DNA of 64,000 nt from Streptomyces sp. NBC_00659 (lineage in GTDB: Bacteria; Actinomycetota; Actinomycetes; Streptomycetales; Streptomycetaceae): assembly GCF_036226925.1 (NCBI RefSeq), contig NZ_CP109031.1, positions 8,494,001 through 8,558,000 on the forward strand, read 5' to 3'. Numbering within the stretch: position 1 is the stretch's first letter; each line of letters starts with the position of its first letter. Shown piece by piece: positions 1-7,284 of the stretch. The position numbers and the translations under genes are program-made. Below the pieces are notes generated by a model. That model had not been told where the DNA came from. It saw only the letters and a list, made by a program, of their open reading frames with translations, and searched no databases.

Positions 1-1114
1 GGACGGGCACCGACATGGTGGCGTGGACGCCGTACTCCCGGACGTGTCTGCCGCGCGGCCCGTCCGAGCTCAGCCATTCCTCCAGCGTGCCGCTCGCGTT
101 CGGCGCGACGAGGGGCCGGCCTGCGATCAGCGAGTCGGCCTGCGGGGAGGACGCGGGATAGACGTCGATGTCGCCGGGTTCGAGGACGGCCTCCGGGCTG
201 CCCTCGTTCACCGACCGGTGGGCGGCGTGGCGGAGCGTGACCGGGGCGGCCGGCGGTTCGACGTCGTACTCGCCTCCGTTCTCCGGGGGGTCCAGCAGAT
301 CGACGCTGACGAAGTCGGCCAGGGCGGGTACGCAGACGTCGGCCAGCTCCTGGGCCGTCCGGGGGACGTCGAGGGTGGTGCCGATGCGCATGCTCGCCTC
401 GTTGACCAGCTGGAGCCGCTCGCGGGCCCGGTACTGCTCGGTGAAGTCGTGCGCGGCCACGGACACGCCGATCACGCGTCCATGGGTGTCGGTGAGCGGG
501 GCGATCCGCGCGAGCCAGTGCCGCGGCCGGTCCTCGCCGTCGGCGCGCGCGTACGTCGCGACGGCGCGCGGGAGTGCGGAGGCCAGGACCTCGGCCATCT
601 CGCGCTCCAGCTCCTCGCCGGCCCGCCGGGAGCCGAGCTCGGAGACCCGCAGACCCCGGATGCGCTCCTCCGGCAGGCCGACGACCTCGCACATCGCGTC
701 GTTGAGGCCGTACAAACGCAGCCGTTCGTCGTAGACGGCTATGGCGCAGGGAGCCTGCGCGAGGACGGCGCGGACGAGCGGGTCCTCCAGGGTGCGGGGC
801 TCCCGGCCCTCCAGAGGGGTGAGCACCAGCCAGTCCTCGCCCCGCTCCAGGCGGTGGGCGAGCAGCCACACGGGCAGGACCCGGCCGTCGCGGTGGCGCA
901 GGGCGAGTACTCCGTACCGGCGGTCGACGCCGGCCTCCGGGAGCGGGCCCGTGCTCCCGGGGGCCAGGAGATCGGCCGCCGGGCGGCCCTCGACCTCCTC
1001 GGGGGAGTAGCCGAGGAGCCGACGGGCGCCCTCGCTCCAGTGGATCAGGGTGCCGTTCCCGTCGATGACCGCCCGTGCGGTGGCGGCCTCGTCGAGAGGG
1101 TGGACCGGGCTCAT
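1..1114 (-). CDS. PAS/GAF sensor protein, probable SpoIIE-type phosphatase (3' end cut by window)
   Basis: The minus frame stays open from a start near 1114 to base 1, so the C-terminus lies outside the window. The first 120 residues read as a PAS domain (NGTLIHWSEGARRLLGYSPE, then DGRVLPVWLLAHRL). A second PAS follows (APCAIAVYDERLRLYGLNDA) with a PAC-like end (RVIGVSVAAHDFTEQYRARE), and then the start of a GAF domain. In streptomycetes this order usually precedes a SpoIIE/PP2C phosphatase, but that domain is not visible here, so the catalytic part is inference. The start is ambiguous: GTG at 1123 has an AAGGGA only 2 bases upstream, whereas ATG at 1114 has it 11 bases upstream. I chose the ATG. 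The family senses small ligands or redox state and typically feeds partner-switching sigma control. Confidence 0.8.
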   Translation of the reverse strand, partial: MSPVHPLDEAATARAVIDGNGTLIHWSEGARRLLGYSPEEVEGRPAADLLAPGSTGPLPEAGVDRRYGVLALRHRDGRVLPVWLLAHRLERGEDWLVLTPLEGREPRTLEDPLVRAVLAQAPCAIAVYDERLRLYGLNDAMCEVVGLPEERIRGLRVSELGSRRAGEELEREMAEVLASALPRAVATYARADGEDRPRHWLARIAPLTDTHGRVIGVSVAAHDFTEQYRARERLQLVNEASMRIGTTLDVPRTAQELADVCVPALADFVSVDLLDPPENGGEYDVEPPAAPVTLRHAAHRSVNEGSPEAVLEPGDIDVYPASSPQADSLIAGRPLVAPNASGTLEEWLSSDGPRGRHVREYGVHATMSVPV

Positions 1115-1910
1115 CGTCGCCACTTTCCCTTGTGCGCACACTCACAGTGAACAAGCGCGTCGTCCGGGTTCCAGACTAGTGGCTGGGCCGACTCGAGCAC
1201 CCTCGAACGCGGAGGGTCCGGACAGCCATTCGTAGCGGACGGCCCGCGCGCCGCGCCTTCGCGGCCGATGCGGCTCGCGGGACGGAAGTGAGCGCCGGGC
1301 CGGCGTCAGCCGGATCCGTGGGCCCGAATTCCTCCGTCAGAATCCGCTTGTTCGTGGGTGTTTGCCGTAATGCGGCGCGAATGCAAGGCCCCCTGAAATG
1401 GCCCCGGGGCCGCCGACCGAGGACGGGAGGAGCGGGGTCGGCGGCCGGTTTCGCGTGGGAGCGCCCGCCGTCCCGCGCGGGGCCTTCGAGAAGGGCCGGT
1501 CCCAGTGGACCGCGGAGCCGGGTGAGCGGGGAGCGTGCGTGAGAAGCCGGTGTGTGCGCACGGTTCACACGGGGCGCATGAAATGCCGAAAGCCGGACGG
1601 TCCTCCGAGTCGTCGTTCGCTTTTGACATGTTTTCAATAAGGCTGATCTGGCTCGTGCGCCTTGTTGGTGACGAGTGTGTTGTGCGAGGGTGAGCCTCCC
1701 GCGCTTGGTCAAGGGCCGGGTCTGAATCGCTGTTCGCCATTCCCGGCTGTCGACGAGCTCAAGAAGCTCCCTGAGCGACGGTCGCCGCACGGCCTTCGTC
1801 CCCGGCCGTTCTCCCGGCGCTCCGTCAAAAGGTCCACACCAATCGGGACTCCTTTTCGACGGGCAAGCACGTCCTGTGTGCCCCATGCACCTCGGAAGGA
1901 ACCCGCTCCC
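1115..1910. other. Long intergenic region between divergent genes
   Basis: About 800 bases separate two divergent genes. Open frames on both strands here are arginine/proline-rich and lack ribosome sites or recognisable motifs, so I call no gene. It presumably carries both promoters. No RNA gene or clear terminator is visible. It is slightly less GC-rich around 1600-1660 than the flanking genes. Confidence 0.5.
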
Positions 1911-3734
1911 GTGCGCACCCCCCACCCGCCGCTGCCCGACCGTCCGCCCGGCGGATATTTCGGCGAGTCCGACGAGGACCTCGCCGCCGTGCTGAGAGAC
2001 GGGGAGGAGGCCGACAGCACTCGTCCCGTCGCCCTGCTGACAGCCCGGCACTGGCGGCCGGCCTACGACTACGCGGTGATCTGCCTCGCCACGTCCTCGC
2101 AGGTCGCCTCCATGGTCACCGAGGCCTCCTTCCGTCACGTCCTCGACGGCCTCGGAGAGGGTGGGCATGCTCTCGCGCTGCGGCCCCAACTCCTCGTCAC
2201 GGTGCGGGACACGGTCCGGACCTGGGCCGCGGACGACCGGATGTCGGAGGCCCTGCCGGCTTTGAGGAAACCCGCGGGCGGCCGCGGAATGCGCGCGGCG
2301 AAGTCCATGACGGCGGAGAACCGCAAGCTCGCCGAACACGCTTTCCTCGGTCTTCCGGGCGTCGCCCGATGCCTGTTGTGGCACACCGAGGTGGAGGACG
2401 AGTCGCTGTCCGTGCCGGCCGGACTTCTGGGCATGGAGGAGCCCATCGCGGTCGCCGCCTGGGAACAGGCCCGCGAGCAATTCCGCCAGGCCTGTCTGCG
2501 GGCGCATCTGGAATTCGCCCCGACCAGGGAATGCGGTTTCCACAACCGGCTCCTCGACGCGCCGATCCGGCGCGGCGGAGCCCTGCTGCCGGATGTCCAG
2601 GAGCACCTTTCGGAGTGCTCCTACTGCCGGTACGCGGCAGCACAACTCAGCCATTTCGAGGGTGGGTTGGGGCTTCTGATCGCCGAGTCCGTGCTCGGCT
2701 GGGGCGCCCGCCGCTACTACGACTCCCGCCGGGCACGCGGACGGCAGGGACTGCGCCCGCGCAGCGTCTCCCGGTTCCGGGGCAGGCGGCAGCGCGGCGG
2801 TGAGAGCTCCGGGAACGACGGACGTCTCCCGGACGACGGACGCCCGGCGGGCGGCGAGCGGACCGGGAAGGACGCGCGCTCCGGAGACGACGTGCTTCGC
2901 GCGGAGAGCGGCGAGATCCCCGCGGGCCGTGGTCGCGCGGAGAGCGGCGAGACCCCGGCGGGCCGTGGCCGAGCAGGCGCGGGCGGACGCCGTGGCAGGG
3001 AGGGGCGCGCCGAAGGCGGAGCGAGCCCGGCGGGCGGCGGACGCCCCGGCGCGGGCGGGCGCCGTCGTCCGCAGCCCTTGACCGCGTCGACGGGGCGACG
3101 GGCCGCCAGGCCGGCCGAGGTGTCCCAGCAGGCCCTGGTCACCGGGGCCGGTCTGTCGGCCGCGCTGCTGGCGACAGTCCTCGCGGTCAGTCTGTGGCCG
3201 AACGAGGAGGGCGGCACCGACTCCGCCGCCGCCATCGGAGCGAGCAGCAGCCGGACGCTGTCACCGGCCCAGGGTTCTCAGGTCCCGCCCGTGATGTCCA
3301 CGCCGTCCACCGCGGCCGAAGTGGCCTCCAAGGGCGAGCGGACCCGGCTGCGCAACGTGGACGCCGACCTGTGCCTCGACCTGCGGGACGCCAGGGCCGT
3401 GGAAGGCGCCGAGGCCACGCTGGACGTGTGCTCGTCCGCCTGGACCCAGCAATGGGTGTACGAGCGGGACGGACTGCTGCGCAGCGTCGCGAGCACCGGG
3501 CTCTGCCTCGACGCACGTGCCGACGACGGTGTCCTGCTCCTCGGCCGCTGTGCCGACGGGGACGAGGAGCGGCGCGAGGACATGCGCTACGACCTCACCG
3601 ACGAGGGCGAGTTGCTGTCCCGCGGGCGCGACGGACTGGCCGTCGCACCCGTGTCCACGGACCCCGGTGCCGACATCGTGGTCAAGGTCCGCGACTACTC
3701 CGACATCCAGCGCTGGCGGACCGAACGCCCCTGA
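1911..3734 (+). CDS. Sigma-factor-like protein fused to zinc-finger anti-sigma motif, membrane helix and ricin-type lectin
   Basis: A 607-residue protein. Residues 1-215 look like a diverged ECF sigma factor: a region-2-like helix set around RHWRPAYDYAVICLATSSQ and a region-4-like part with LPGVARCLLWHTEV. At residues 232-239 the sequence HLSECSYC is an exact H-x3-C-x2-C motif of zinc-binding anti-sigma domains. A charged Arg/Gly/Glu-rich linker full of repeats (about 280-400) leads to one hydrophobic helix at about 408-429. A ricin-type beta-trefoil follows (CLDLRDARAVEGAEATLDVC; QQWVYERDGLLRSVASTGLC). The topology places the lectin outside the cell. The GTG start is chosen because GGAAGGA lies 11 bases upstream and the open frame further upstream has no domain content. 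Streptomycete ECF groups with fused membrane carbohydrate-binding tails are known; assignment to one is inference. Confidence 0.8.
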   Translation: MRTPHPPLPDRPPGGYFGESDEDLAAVLRDGEEADSTRPVALLTARHWRPAYDYAVICLATSSQVASMVTEASFRHVLDGLGEGGHALALRPQLLVTVRDTVRTWAADDRMSEALPALRKPAGGRGMRAAKSMTAENRKLAEHAFLGLPGVARCLLWHTEVEDESLSVPAGLLGMEEPIAVAAWEQAREQFRQACLRAHLEFAPTRECGFHNRLLDAPIRRGGALLPDVQEHLSECSYCRYAAAQLSHFEGGLGLLIAESVLGWGARRYYDSRRARGRQGLRPRSVSRFRGRRQRGGESSGNDGRLPDDGRPAGGERTGKDARSGDDVLRAESGEIPAGRGRAESGETPAGRGRAGAGGRRGREGRAEGGASPAGGGRPGAGGRRRPQPLTASTGRRAARPAEVSQQALVTGAGLSAALLATVLAVSLWPNEEGGTDSAAAIGASSSRTLSPAQGSQVPPVMSTPSTAAEVASKGERTRLRNVDADLCLDLRDARAVEGAEATLDVCSSAWTQQWVYERDGLLRSVASTGLCLDARADDGVLLLGRCADGDEERREDMRYDLTDEGELLSRGRDGLAVAPVSTDPGADIVVKVRDYSDIQRWRTERP

Positions 3735-3831
3735 GAAGTTCCTGAACAGGGTCGGGTGGCGGCTGCGGTAGAAAAACCCCGTGCCCGGCGGCGGTGGCGC
3801 GGCTACGGTAGGCGCGTCCAGGTGCGCAGGT

Positions 3832-3886
3832 GCCGGTTACTTCGACTGTAAATCGGGAGACGCGGGTTCGAATCCCGCCGCCGGCT
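3832..3886 (+). pseudogene. tRNA-like sequence with GUA anticodon and no D arm
   Basis: A complete T arm is visible (stem GCGGG at 3862-3866, loop TTCGAAT, stem CCCGC at 3874-3878). It is followed by an acceptor strand CGCCGGC (3879-3885) and discriminator T. An anticodon arm sits at 3841-3857: a 5-bp stem including two G-T pairs, loop CTGTAAA, anticodon GTA, hence tyrosine. The 5' acceptor partner GCCGGT (3832-3837) lies only three bases before the anticodon stem, so there is no D arm. The variable loop is four bases, whereas bacterial tRNA-Tyr normally has a long variable arm. A D-loop-like hairpin (GCGC-GGCTACGGTAG-GCGC) lies upstream around 3797-3815, suggesting rearrangement. Most likely a tRNA remnant; a functional unusual RNA cannot be excluded. 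Confidence 0.5.
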
Positions 3887-3888
3887 TC

Positions 3889-3916
3889 GGCAGGTGTAGC
3901 TCAGCGGCCAAGAGCG
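3889..3916 (+). pseudogene. 5' half of a tRNA (acceptor strand and D arm only)
   Basis: Directly after the tRNA-like unit the sequence reads as a normal tRNA 5' half: an acceptor-like strand, the conserved GTAGCTCAGC start, and a D stem GCTC (3899-3902) pairing with GAGC (3912-3915). After about 3920 the sequence no longer forms an anticodon arm and has no T arm. This is a truncated tRNA, of the kind left by integration or recombination at a tRNA gene. Confidence 0.5.
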
Positions 3917-3959
3917 CTGTGTACCGGTACCGAACTTGATCTCTGGACACCGGACACGG

Positions 3960-3989
3960 GCCGCCCGCCACGGGGGAGTTGCGGGCGGC
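3960..3989 (-). terminator. Hairpin terminator of the SLOG/XRE operon
   Basis: A perfect 9-bp stem, GCCGCCCGC (3960-3968) against GCGGGCGGC (3981-3989), with a 12-base loop. It starts 10 bases beyond the stop codon of the minus-strand gene. There is no T-tract, as is common for actinobacterial terminators. Confidence 0.6.
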
Positions 3990-3998
3990 TCTGCTGTG

Positions 3999-4490
3999 TC
4001 AGATCCTCCGGGCGGCGCCCTCCGGCCAGACGACATCGACAGGCAGACCGGCCGCACGGGCCTCAAGGACGGTGTCTGCGGTACCTCCGCCCTTACCGCT
4101 CGGCGGTTCGCCGCTCCAGACGGCAACGAGATGATCCGCGCGCCCGAGGAGCGTGCGGTTCGCGTCCTCGTACGCGGCCCTGTCGGCCGTGTCATGGTCG
4201 AGGACGTCGATCTGGTCGGCGGCCGCGGTGAGCCGGTCGAAGGTCTCGGCGTGGTCGGGCTTCACCTTGTTCTCGCGGTAGTCCGCGGACGGGACGACCA
4301 CAGCCAGGCTGCCGCCGAGTTCCAGGACGACCTCGGCGAAGATCGAATCGGCGCCCTTTGCGATGCACGAGAGGCCGACCAGGTCGCCGGACGCCGCGTG
4401 CGGCTTCAACACTTCTCGCAGAGCGTCCCGCACCAGAGGCACGCTGTCCTCGGTGAGATCCATGTGCCCGGTCACGGCGATCGTGGCCAC
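3999..4490 (-). CDS. SLOG/DprA-like Rossmann-fold nucleotide-binding protein
   Basis: A 163-residue protein starting MATIAVTGHMDLTEDSVPLV and containing LSCIAKGADSIFAEVVLELG and VAVWSGEPPSGKGGGTAD. This resembles the SLOG superfamily (DprA, LOG, TIR-linked nucleotide sensors): a beta-strand followed by a Gly loop, then a conserved Gly-rich segment near the C-terminus. The ligand and reaction are unknown. The start is GTG with AAAGGA 6 bases upstream. It lies 10 bases downstream of the XRE/TPR regulator gene on the same strand, so the two form an operon. Such pairs recur in streptomycete genomes, often near peptide clusters. A role in nucleotide-signal sensing is inference only. Confidence 0.75.
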   Translation of the reverse strand: MATIAVTGHMDLTEDSVPLVRDALREVLKPHAASGDLVGLSCIAKGADSIFAEVVLELGGSLAVVVPSADYRENKVKPDHAETFDRLTAAADQIDVLDHDTADRAAYEDANRTLLGRADHLVAVWSGEPPSGKGGGTADTVLEARAAGLPVDVVWPEGAARRI

Positions 4491-4500
4491 TGTGTTCCTT

Positions 4501-5949
4501 TCAGGTGGAGAGGACTTCGCGGAGTCTGGCCCGCGCTTCGCTGACCGTACTTGAGGTCGATCGACCCACTGTGTACGGGTAGAGCTGGCCGAGTTGCATG
4601 CGGACCCGGCCCGACCGGGTGTCTGCCGCCGCGTCGACGGCCCTGTGGGTCTGCTCGACTGCCCCGGTCACGTCGCCCACCAGGAAGTGGCATTCAGCCA
4701 GCCCGATGAGGTCCAGGGCGTGACTGCGGCCTGCTTCCGCGCCGCGGGTTGTGAGAGCGTTGCGGATGCTCGCGGCGGCAGCCTCAGCGTGCTTGTGGGG
4801 GTTGTGCCGGGCCATGTCGAGGAGCCTGCCGCCGGTGACTCCGGCGAACTCCGCCTCGTTGAAGTAGGCGATCCAGTACGGTTCTTCGGCGCCCGGAGAT
4901 TCAGCGAGGACTTCGGCTGCCTCCTGGGTCGCCCGTTCGAAGGCGGCGGTCCGGCCCATGGCTGCATAGGCCCACGCCTCGCGGGTGTGCAGCATGGCCC
5001 GGACGCGGGGACCGGCCGAGGCGCGTGCACCCTTCTGTGCCAGGCGGATGAGTTCGAGAGCGTCCTGTGGCCTGTCGGTGTACAGCATTTGCCGGGCCAT
5101 TCCGGCCAGCACGTTGGCGCCGAAGCATGCGTCACCGCCCGCGTGCGCGGCGCGGAGCGCGAGTAGATAGTAGTTCTGGGCCTGCTTGTGGAGTCCGGAA
5201 TCCCAGGCCATGGTGGCCGCGACGCCGCCGAGCTGCGCCATCACCCGGAACAGGGCCTGCTCGATAGGGGGCACCTGGTGCTCGTCGAGGTGGCCGGCCA
5301 CCTCGTTCAGCTGGCCGACGACGGCCTTTCGGCGCAGACCGCCACCGTACTTGTGGTCCCAGGCGCGGAACGCCCGTGCCGTGGCTTCGAGTTCCTGGAC
5401 CTCTCGGCGCCCGATCCTGCCGCGCCGGACGGCTGGGTCCGCGGCTGGAGGGTGTTGGAGCCAGGCTTCCAGGGAGTCGAGGAGGGTGGCGCCGAAGATG
5501 GCGGCGCCGGCGACTGTGCGCGCTGCCGTGCGGCGGTCCATCACGAGGTCACTCCTGGTCAGGTCAGCGGCCAGATGAACGGTCGCTGAGGGGCGCCAGG
5601 ATGCGCCGTCGGAAGACCGTGAGGCCGGTGGAGGTGGGTCTGGCGGGTCGGGTTGAGGACGGGTCTCCCAGGGGCGGTCGGCCAAGCCGACCATGCGCCC
5701 GGGGATGCGTAATCCGTCGGCGATGCGGCAGATGACGTCGAAGCTGGTGATGTGCTGCTGCCCGCTGATGATCGTGGAGACCTTGCCGGGGGTGAGCTGG
5801 CAGGCGACGGCGATCCGGTTCTGAGACAGTCCGCCCCACTTCTTGATCAGGGCGAAGGCTGCTGCGAAGTCGTGTTCTGCCAGAGCTCGCCTGACGTCAT
5901 CTCGATCGAGGAGGTCAGGGTCGAGTGGGCCGGGGGTGGTGGCATCCAT
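4501..5949 (-). CDS. XRE-family helix-turn-helix regulator with long TPR-like region
   Basis: A 482-residue protein. Residues about 20-90 form the helix-turn-helix (LSQNRIAVACQLTPGKVSTI and the following SGQQHITSFDVICRIADGLR). A Pro-rich linker follows, and residues about 190-480 are alpha-helical repeats with TPR-like spacing (ALFRVMAQLGGVAATMAWDS, ALELIRLAQKGARASAGPRV). Proteins of this shape in Streptomyces are transcriptional regulators whose TPR part binds a peptide or protein ligand. I chose ATG 5949 because GGAAG lies 8 bases upstream; a longer frame to 6156 crosses the divergent promoter region. It is divergent from the small ORF/DUF6415 pair, and two palindromes lie in the gap. It probably controls both directions. 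Confidence 0.85.
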   Translation of the reverse strand: MDATTPGPLDPDLLDRDDVRRALAEHDFAAAFALIKKWGGLSQNRIAVACQLTPGKVSTIISGQQHITSFDVICRIADGLRIPGRMVGLADRPWETRPQPDPPDPPPPASRSSDGASWRPSATVHLAADLTRSDLVMDRRTAARTVAGAAIFGATLLDSLEAWLQHPPAADPAVRRGRIGRREVQELEATARAFRAWDHKYGGGLRRKAVVGQLNEVAGHLDEHQVPPIEQALFRVMAQLGGVAATMAWDSGLHKQAQNYYLLALRAAHAGGDACFGANVLAGMARQMLYTDRPQDALELIRLAQKGARASAGPRVRAMLHTREAWAYAAMGRTAAFERATQEAAEVLAESPGAEEPYWIAYFNEAEFAGVTGGRLLDMARHNPHKHAEAAAASIRNALTTRGAEAGRSHALDLIGLAECHFLVGDVTGAVEQTHRAVDAAADTRSGRVRMQLGQLYPYTVGRSTSSTVSEARARLREVLST

Positions 5950-5990
5950 CGGGCCAACTTCCGGGGTGATCGTACGCGCTGCGGTGACCT

Positions 5991-6006
5991 GTTCCGAACC
6001 AGGAAC
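5991..6006. promoter_or_regulatory. Palindrome in XRE divergent promoter region
   Basis: GTTCCGAACCAGGAAC is a 5-6-5 inverted repeat 42 bases upstream of the XRE start. It is a candidate operator for that regulator. Confidence 0.4.
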
Positions 6007-6013
6007 GAGCGTA

Positions 6014-6028
6014 TTACCGCCTCGGTAA
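6014..6028. promoter_or_regulatory. Second palindrome in XRE divergent promoter region
   Basis: TTACCGCCTCGGTAA is a perfect 6-3-6 inverted repeat, 8 bases from the first palindrome and about 127 bases upstream of the divergent plus-strand gene. It is a candidate operator. Confidence 0.45.
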
Positions 6029-6154
6029 CCCCCGCCGGTCATCCCGGAGCTAACCGCGGAAGACGACTCTCGATGCATAGACATCGCACCCCGGCGACCG
6101 AGCGACCGGTCCCGGGGGCGTGGCCAACGCTCAAACCTGTGAGGGAGCGTCGAC

Positions 6155-6364
6155 ATGACAGAGAGTAGAGCTTCGGGAGACGGACGCGAAGCCTCCGCGA
6201 AGATGACGCTCAGCGTCTACACCGTCAGCCGTACAGGAGTTGTGACCCGGCCGCGCGCTACGGTCGTCGTGCCGTACGACTACCAGCCCGACCCGGTGGC
6301 CCTGGGGACGCTGTTCCCCGACTGCGTCTGCCCGCTCCACCGCCGGACGGGAGTCGGTCGGTGA
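6155..6364 (+). CDS. Small conserved-type protein of unknown function
   Basis: A 69-residue protein with ATG start and GGGAG 7 bases upstream. The C-terminal half contains VVVPYDYQPDPVALGTLFPD followed by CVCPLHRR, a Cys-x-Cys-x3-His cluster that could hold metal. It has no signal peptide or membrane segment. Its stop overlaps the start of the next gene by 4 bases (GTGA), so the two are translationally coupled. I do not recognise a family. Position upstream of the RiPP genes suggests a partner role in that cluster, which is inference. Confidence 0.65.
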   Translation: MTESRASGDGREASAKMTLSVYTVSRTGVVTRPRATVVVPYDYQPDPVALGTLFPDCVCPLHRRTGVGR

Positions 6365-6846
6365 ACACCGAGACCCGACGCGACAATGTGGACGTGGACG
6401 TGATGCGGCAGACGATCGCCGCACTGCTGCCGCCCTCGGAGGACCTGCCCACCGGACTCGAAGTGCCAGCGCTGACGGAGACCTTGCGCGGGCACATGAC
6501 CGCGCTGATTCCGGAGGTCGAGGAACTGGCCGGCCGACTGCACCGTGACGACATCCCCCGGTACTGCGCGCTCGCGTGTGTCGGGGAGGCCCGGGGCAAG
6601 CTCCGGGCCCGGCCCGCGATGGGCCTCGGCGGGGACGTGGCGTACGCGCGGAAGCTGGCGCGCTCCCTTATCGCGCTGTGCGACCACTTCGAGAGTCTGA
6701 CGGGCCAGGTCATGTGCGTCGCCTGCGACCGTGCGATCCGCCGTCCCGACGACGCCGTACCGCTGGACCAGGTCAGCAACTCGGCCGGGGCGATCACCGC
6801 CCGCGTGCACCCCGACTGCGTCGACGCGCCGCGCCCCCGCCGCTAG
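6361..6846 (+). CDS. DUF6415-like protein associated with natural product clusters
   Basis: A 161-residue, mostly helical protein (MRQTIAALLPPSEDLPTGLE, then LRGHMTALIPEVEELAGRLH). It has a conserved central part with GKLRARPAMGLGGDVAYARK and a Cys pair (VMCVACDRAI). This matches my memory of the DUF6415 family often found beside XRE/TPR regulators and RiPP genes in Streptomyces; the function is unknown. It is coupled to the preceding small ORF by a GTGA overlap. A 144-base gap containing a hairpin separates it from the precursor gene. Confidence 0.65.
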   Translation: MNTETRRDNVDVDVMRQTIAALLPPSEDLPTGLEVPALTETLRGHMTALIPEVEELAGRLHRDDIPRYCALACVGEARGKLRARPAMGLGGDVAYARKLARSLIALCDHFESLTGQVMCVACDRAIRRPDDAVPLDQVSNSAGAITARVHPDCVDAPRPRR

Positions 6847-6916
6847 TTCGGCCGCCCGCCCCGGCGTACGGGGCCCTATGGCGGCCGTTCGGGTCAGGGC
6901 CGCACCCACATTCGCT

Positions 6917-6954
6917 CGGCCCGCCGGCGTCCCGGAAGGCGCTGGCGGGCCGGG
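6917..6954. repeat. Hairpin repeat, copy 1, upstream of the RiPP cluster
   Basis: Bases 6917-6938 are identical to 9547-9568. Each copy folds into a hairpin. Here the arm GGCCCGCCGGCG (6918-6929) pairs with CGCTGGCGGGCC (6940-6951) with one G-T pair. The outer arms differ between copies yet pairing is kept. It lies 37 bases before the precursor gene and could act as terminator or attenuator as well as mark a recombination boundary. Confidence 0.6.
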
Positions 6955-6990
6955 TCTCGCCATCAACTCGCTTCAGACAGAGGAGCAACA

Positions 6991-7284
6991 GTGTTCGTCC
7001 ACTCCGACCGCCTCCCGGCCTCGTCGCCGGTTCCGTCCGGCAGCGTCACTCCGACACCGTGGGGCATTCAGCGCATGGCGCCGTACCCGACGATGGCGCC
7101 GGCCTACGCGCACGCCGACCTCGACCCTGCCACCCAGACCGCCCGATTCTTCGACGGCGGCGGGCGGGTCATGGAGATGCCCGGCCACGGCACCAGCACG
7201 GGGACCTCCCCGTCCACGGGGACCAGCCCCGACGGCAACGGTTCGACGCAGGACAGCGACAGCGGGAGCGACTCCGACCAGTGA
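6991..7284 (+). CDS. tgmA: ATP-grasp-modified RiPP (graspetide) precursor peptide
   Basis: A 97-residue precursor, GTG start with GAGGAG 5 bases upstream. The leader carries the family signature seen in actinobacterial ATP-grasp targets: PWGIQRMAPYP (residues 23-33), LDPATQTARFFD (44-55), then G-R-V-M-E-M and HGT (66-68). The core, from about residue 66 to the end, is Thr/Ser/Gly/Asp-rich, with Thr at 68, 70, 72, 76, 78 and 86 and Asp at 81, 88, 90, 94 and 96. These are the acceptor and donor side chains needed for Thr-Asp ester crosslinks. One Asp-Gly pair (81-82) is a natural aspartimide site. The gene overlaps the ligase by GTGA. Homologous systems give graspetides of the fuscimiditide/amycolimiditide type. 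Which residues are linked here is unknown. Confidence 0.88.
   Translation: MFVHSDRLPASSPVPSGSVTPTPWGIQRMAPYPTMAPAYAHADLDPATQTARFFDGGGRVMEMPGHGTSTGTSPSTGTSPDGNGSTQDSDSGSDSDQ

Noticed and set aside
23..1150. Plus-strand frame of 375 residues opposite the PAS/GAF gene
   Set aside because: Val/Gly/Arg-rich composition without domain motifs; the minus frame has clear PAS and GAF sequence and proper codon bias.
1176..2654. Long minus frame across the intergenic region and the sigma-like gene
   Set aside because: Shadow of the plus-strand gene; no ribosome site and no motifs.
3784..3886. A single full tRNA using the 5' segment CCCGGCG at 3784 as acceptor
   Set aside because: About 50 bases would separate acceptor and anticodon stems, far too many without an intron; read instead as a rearranged remnant.
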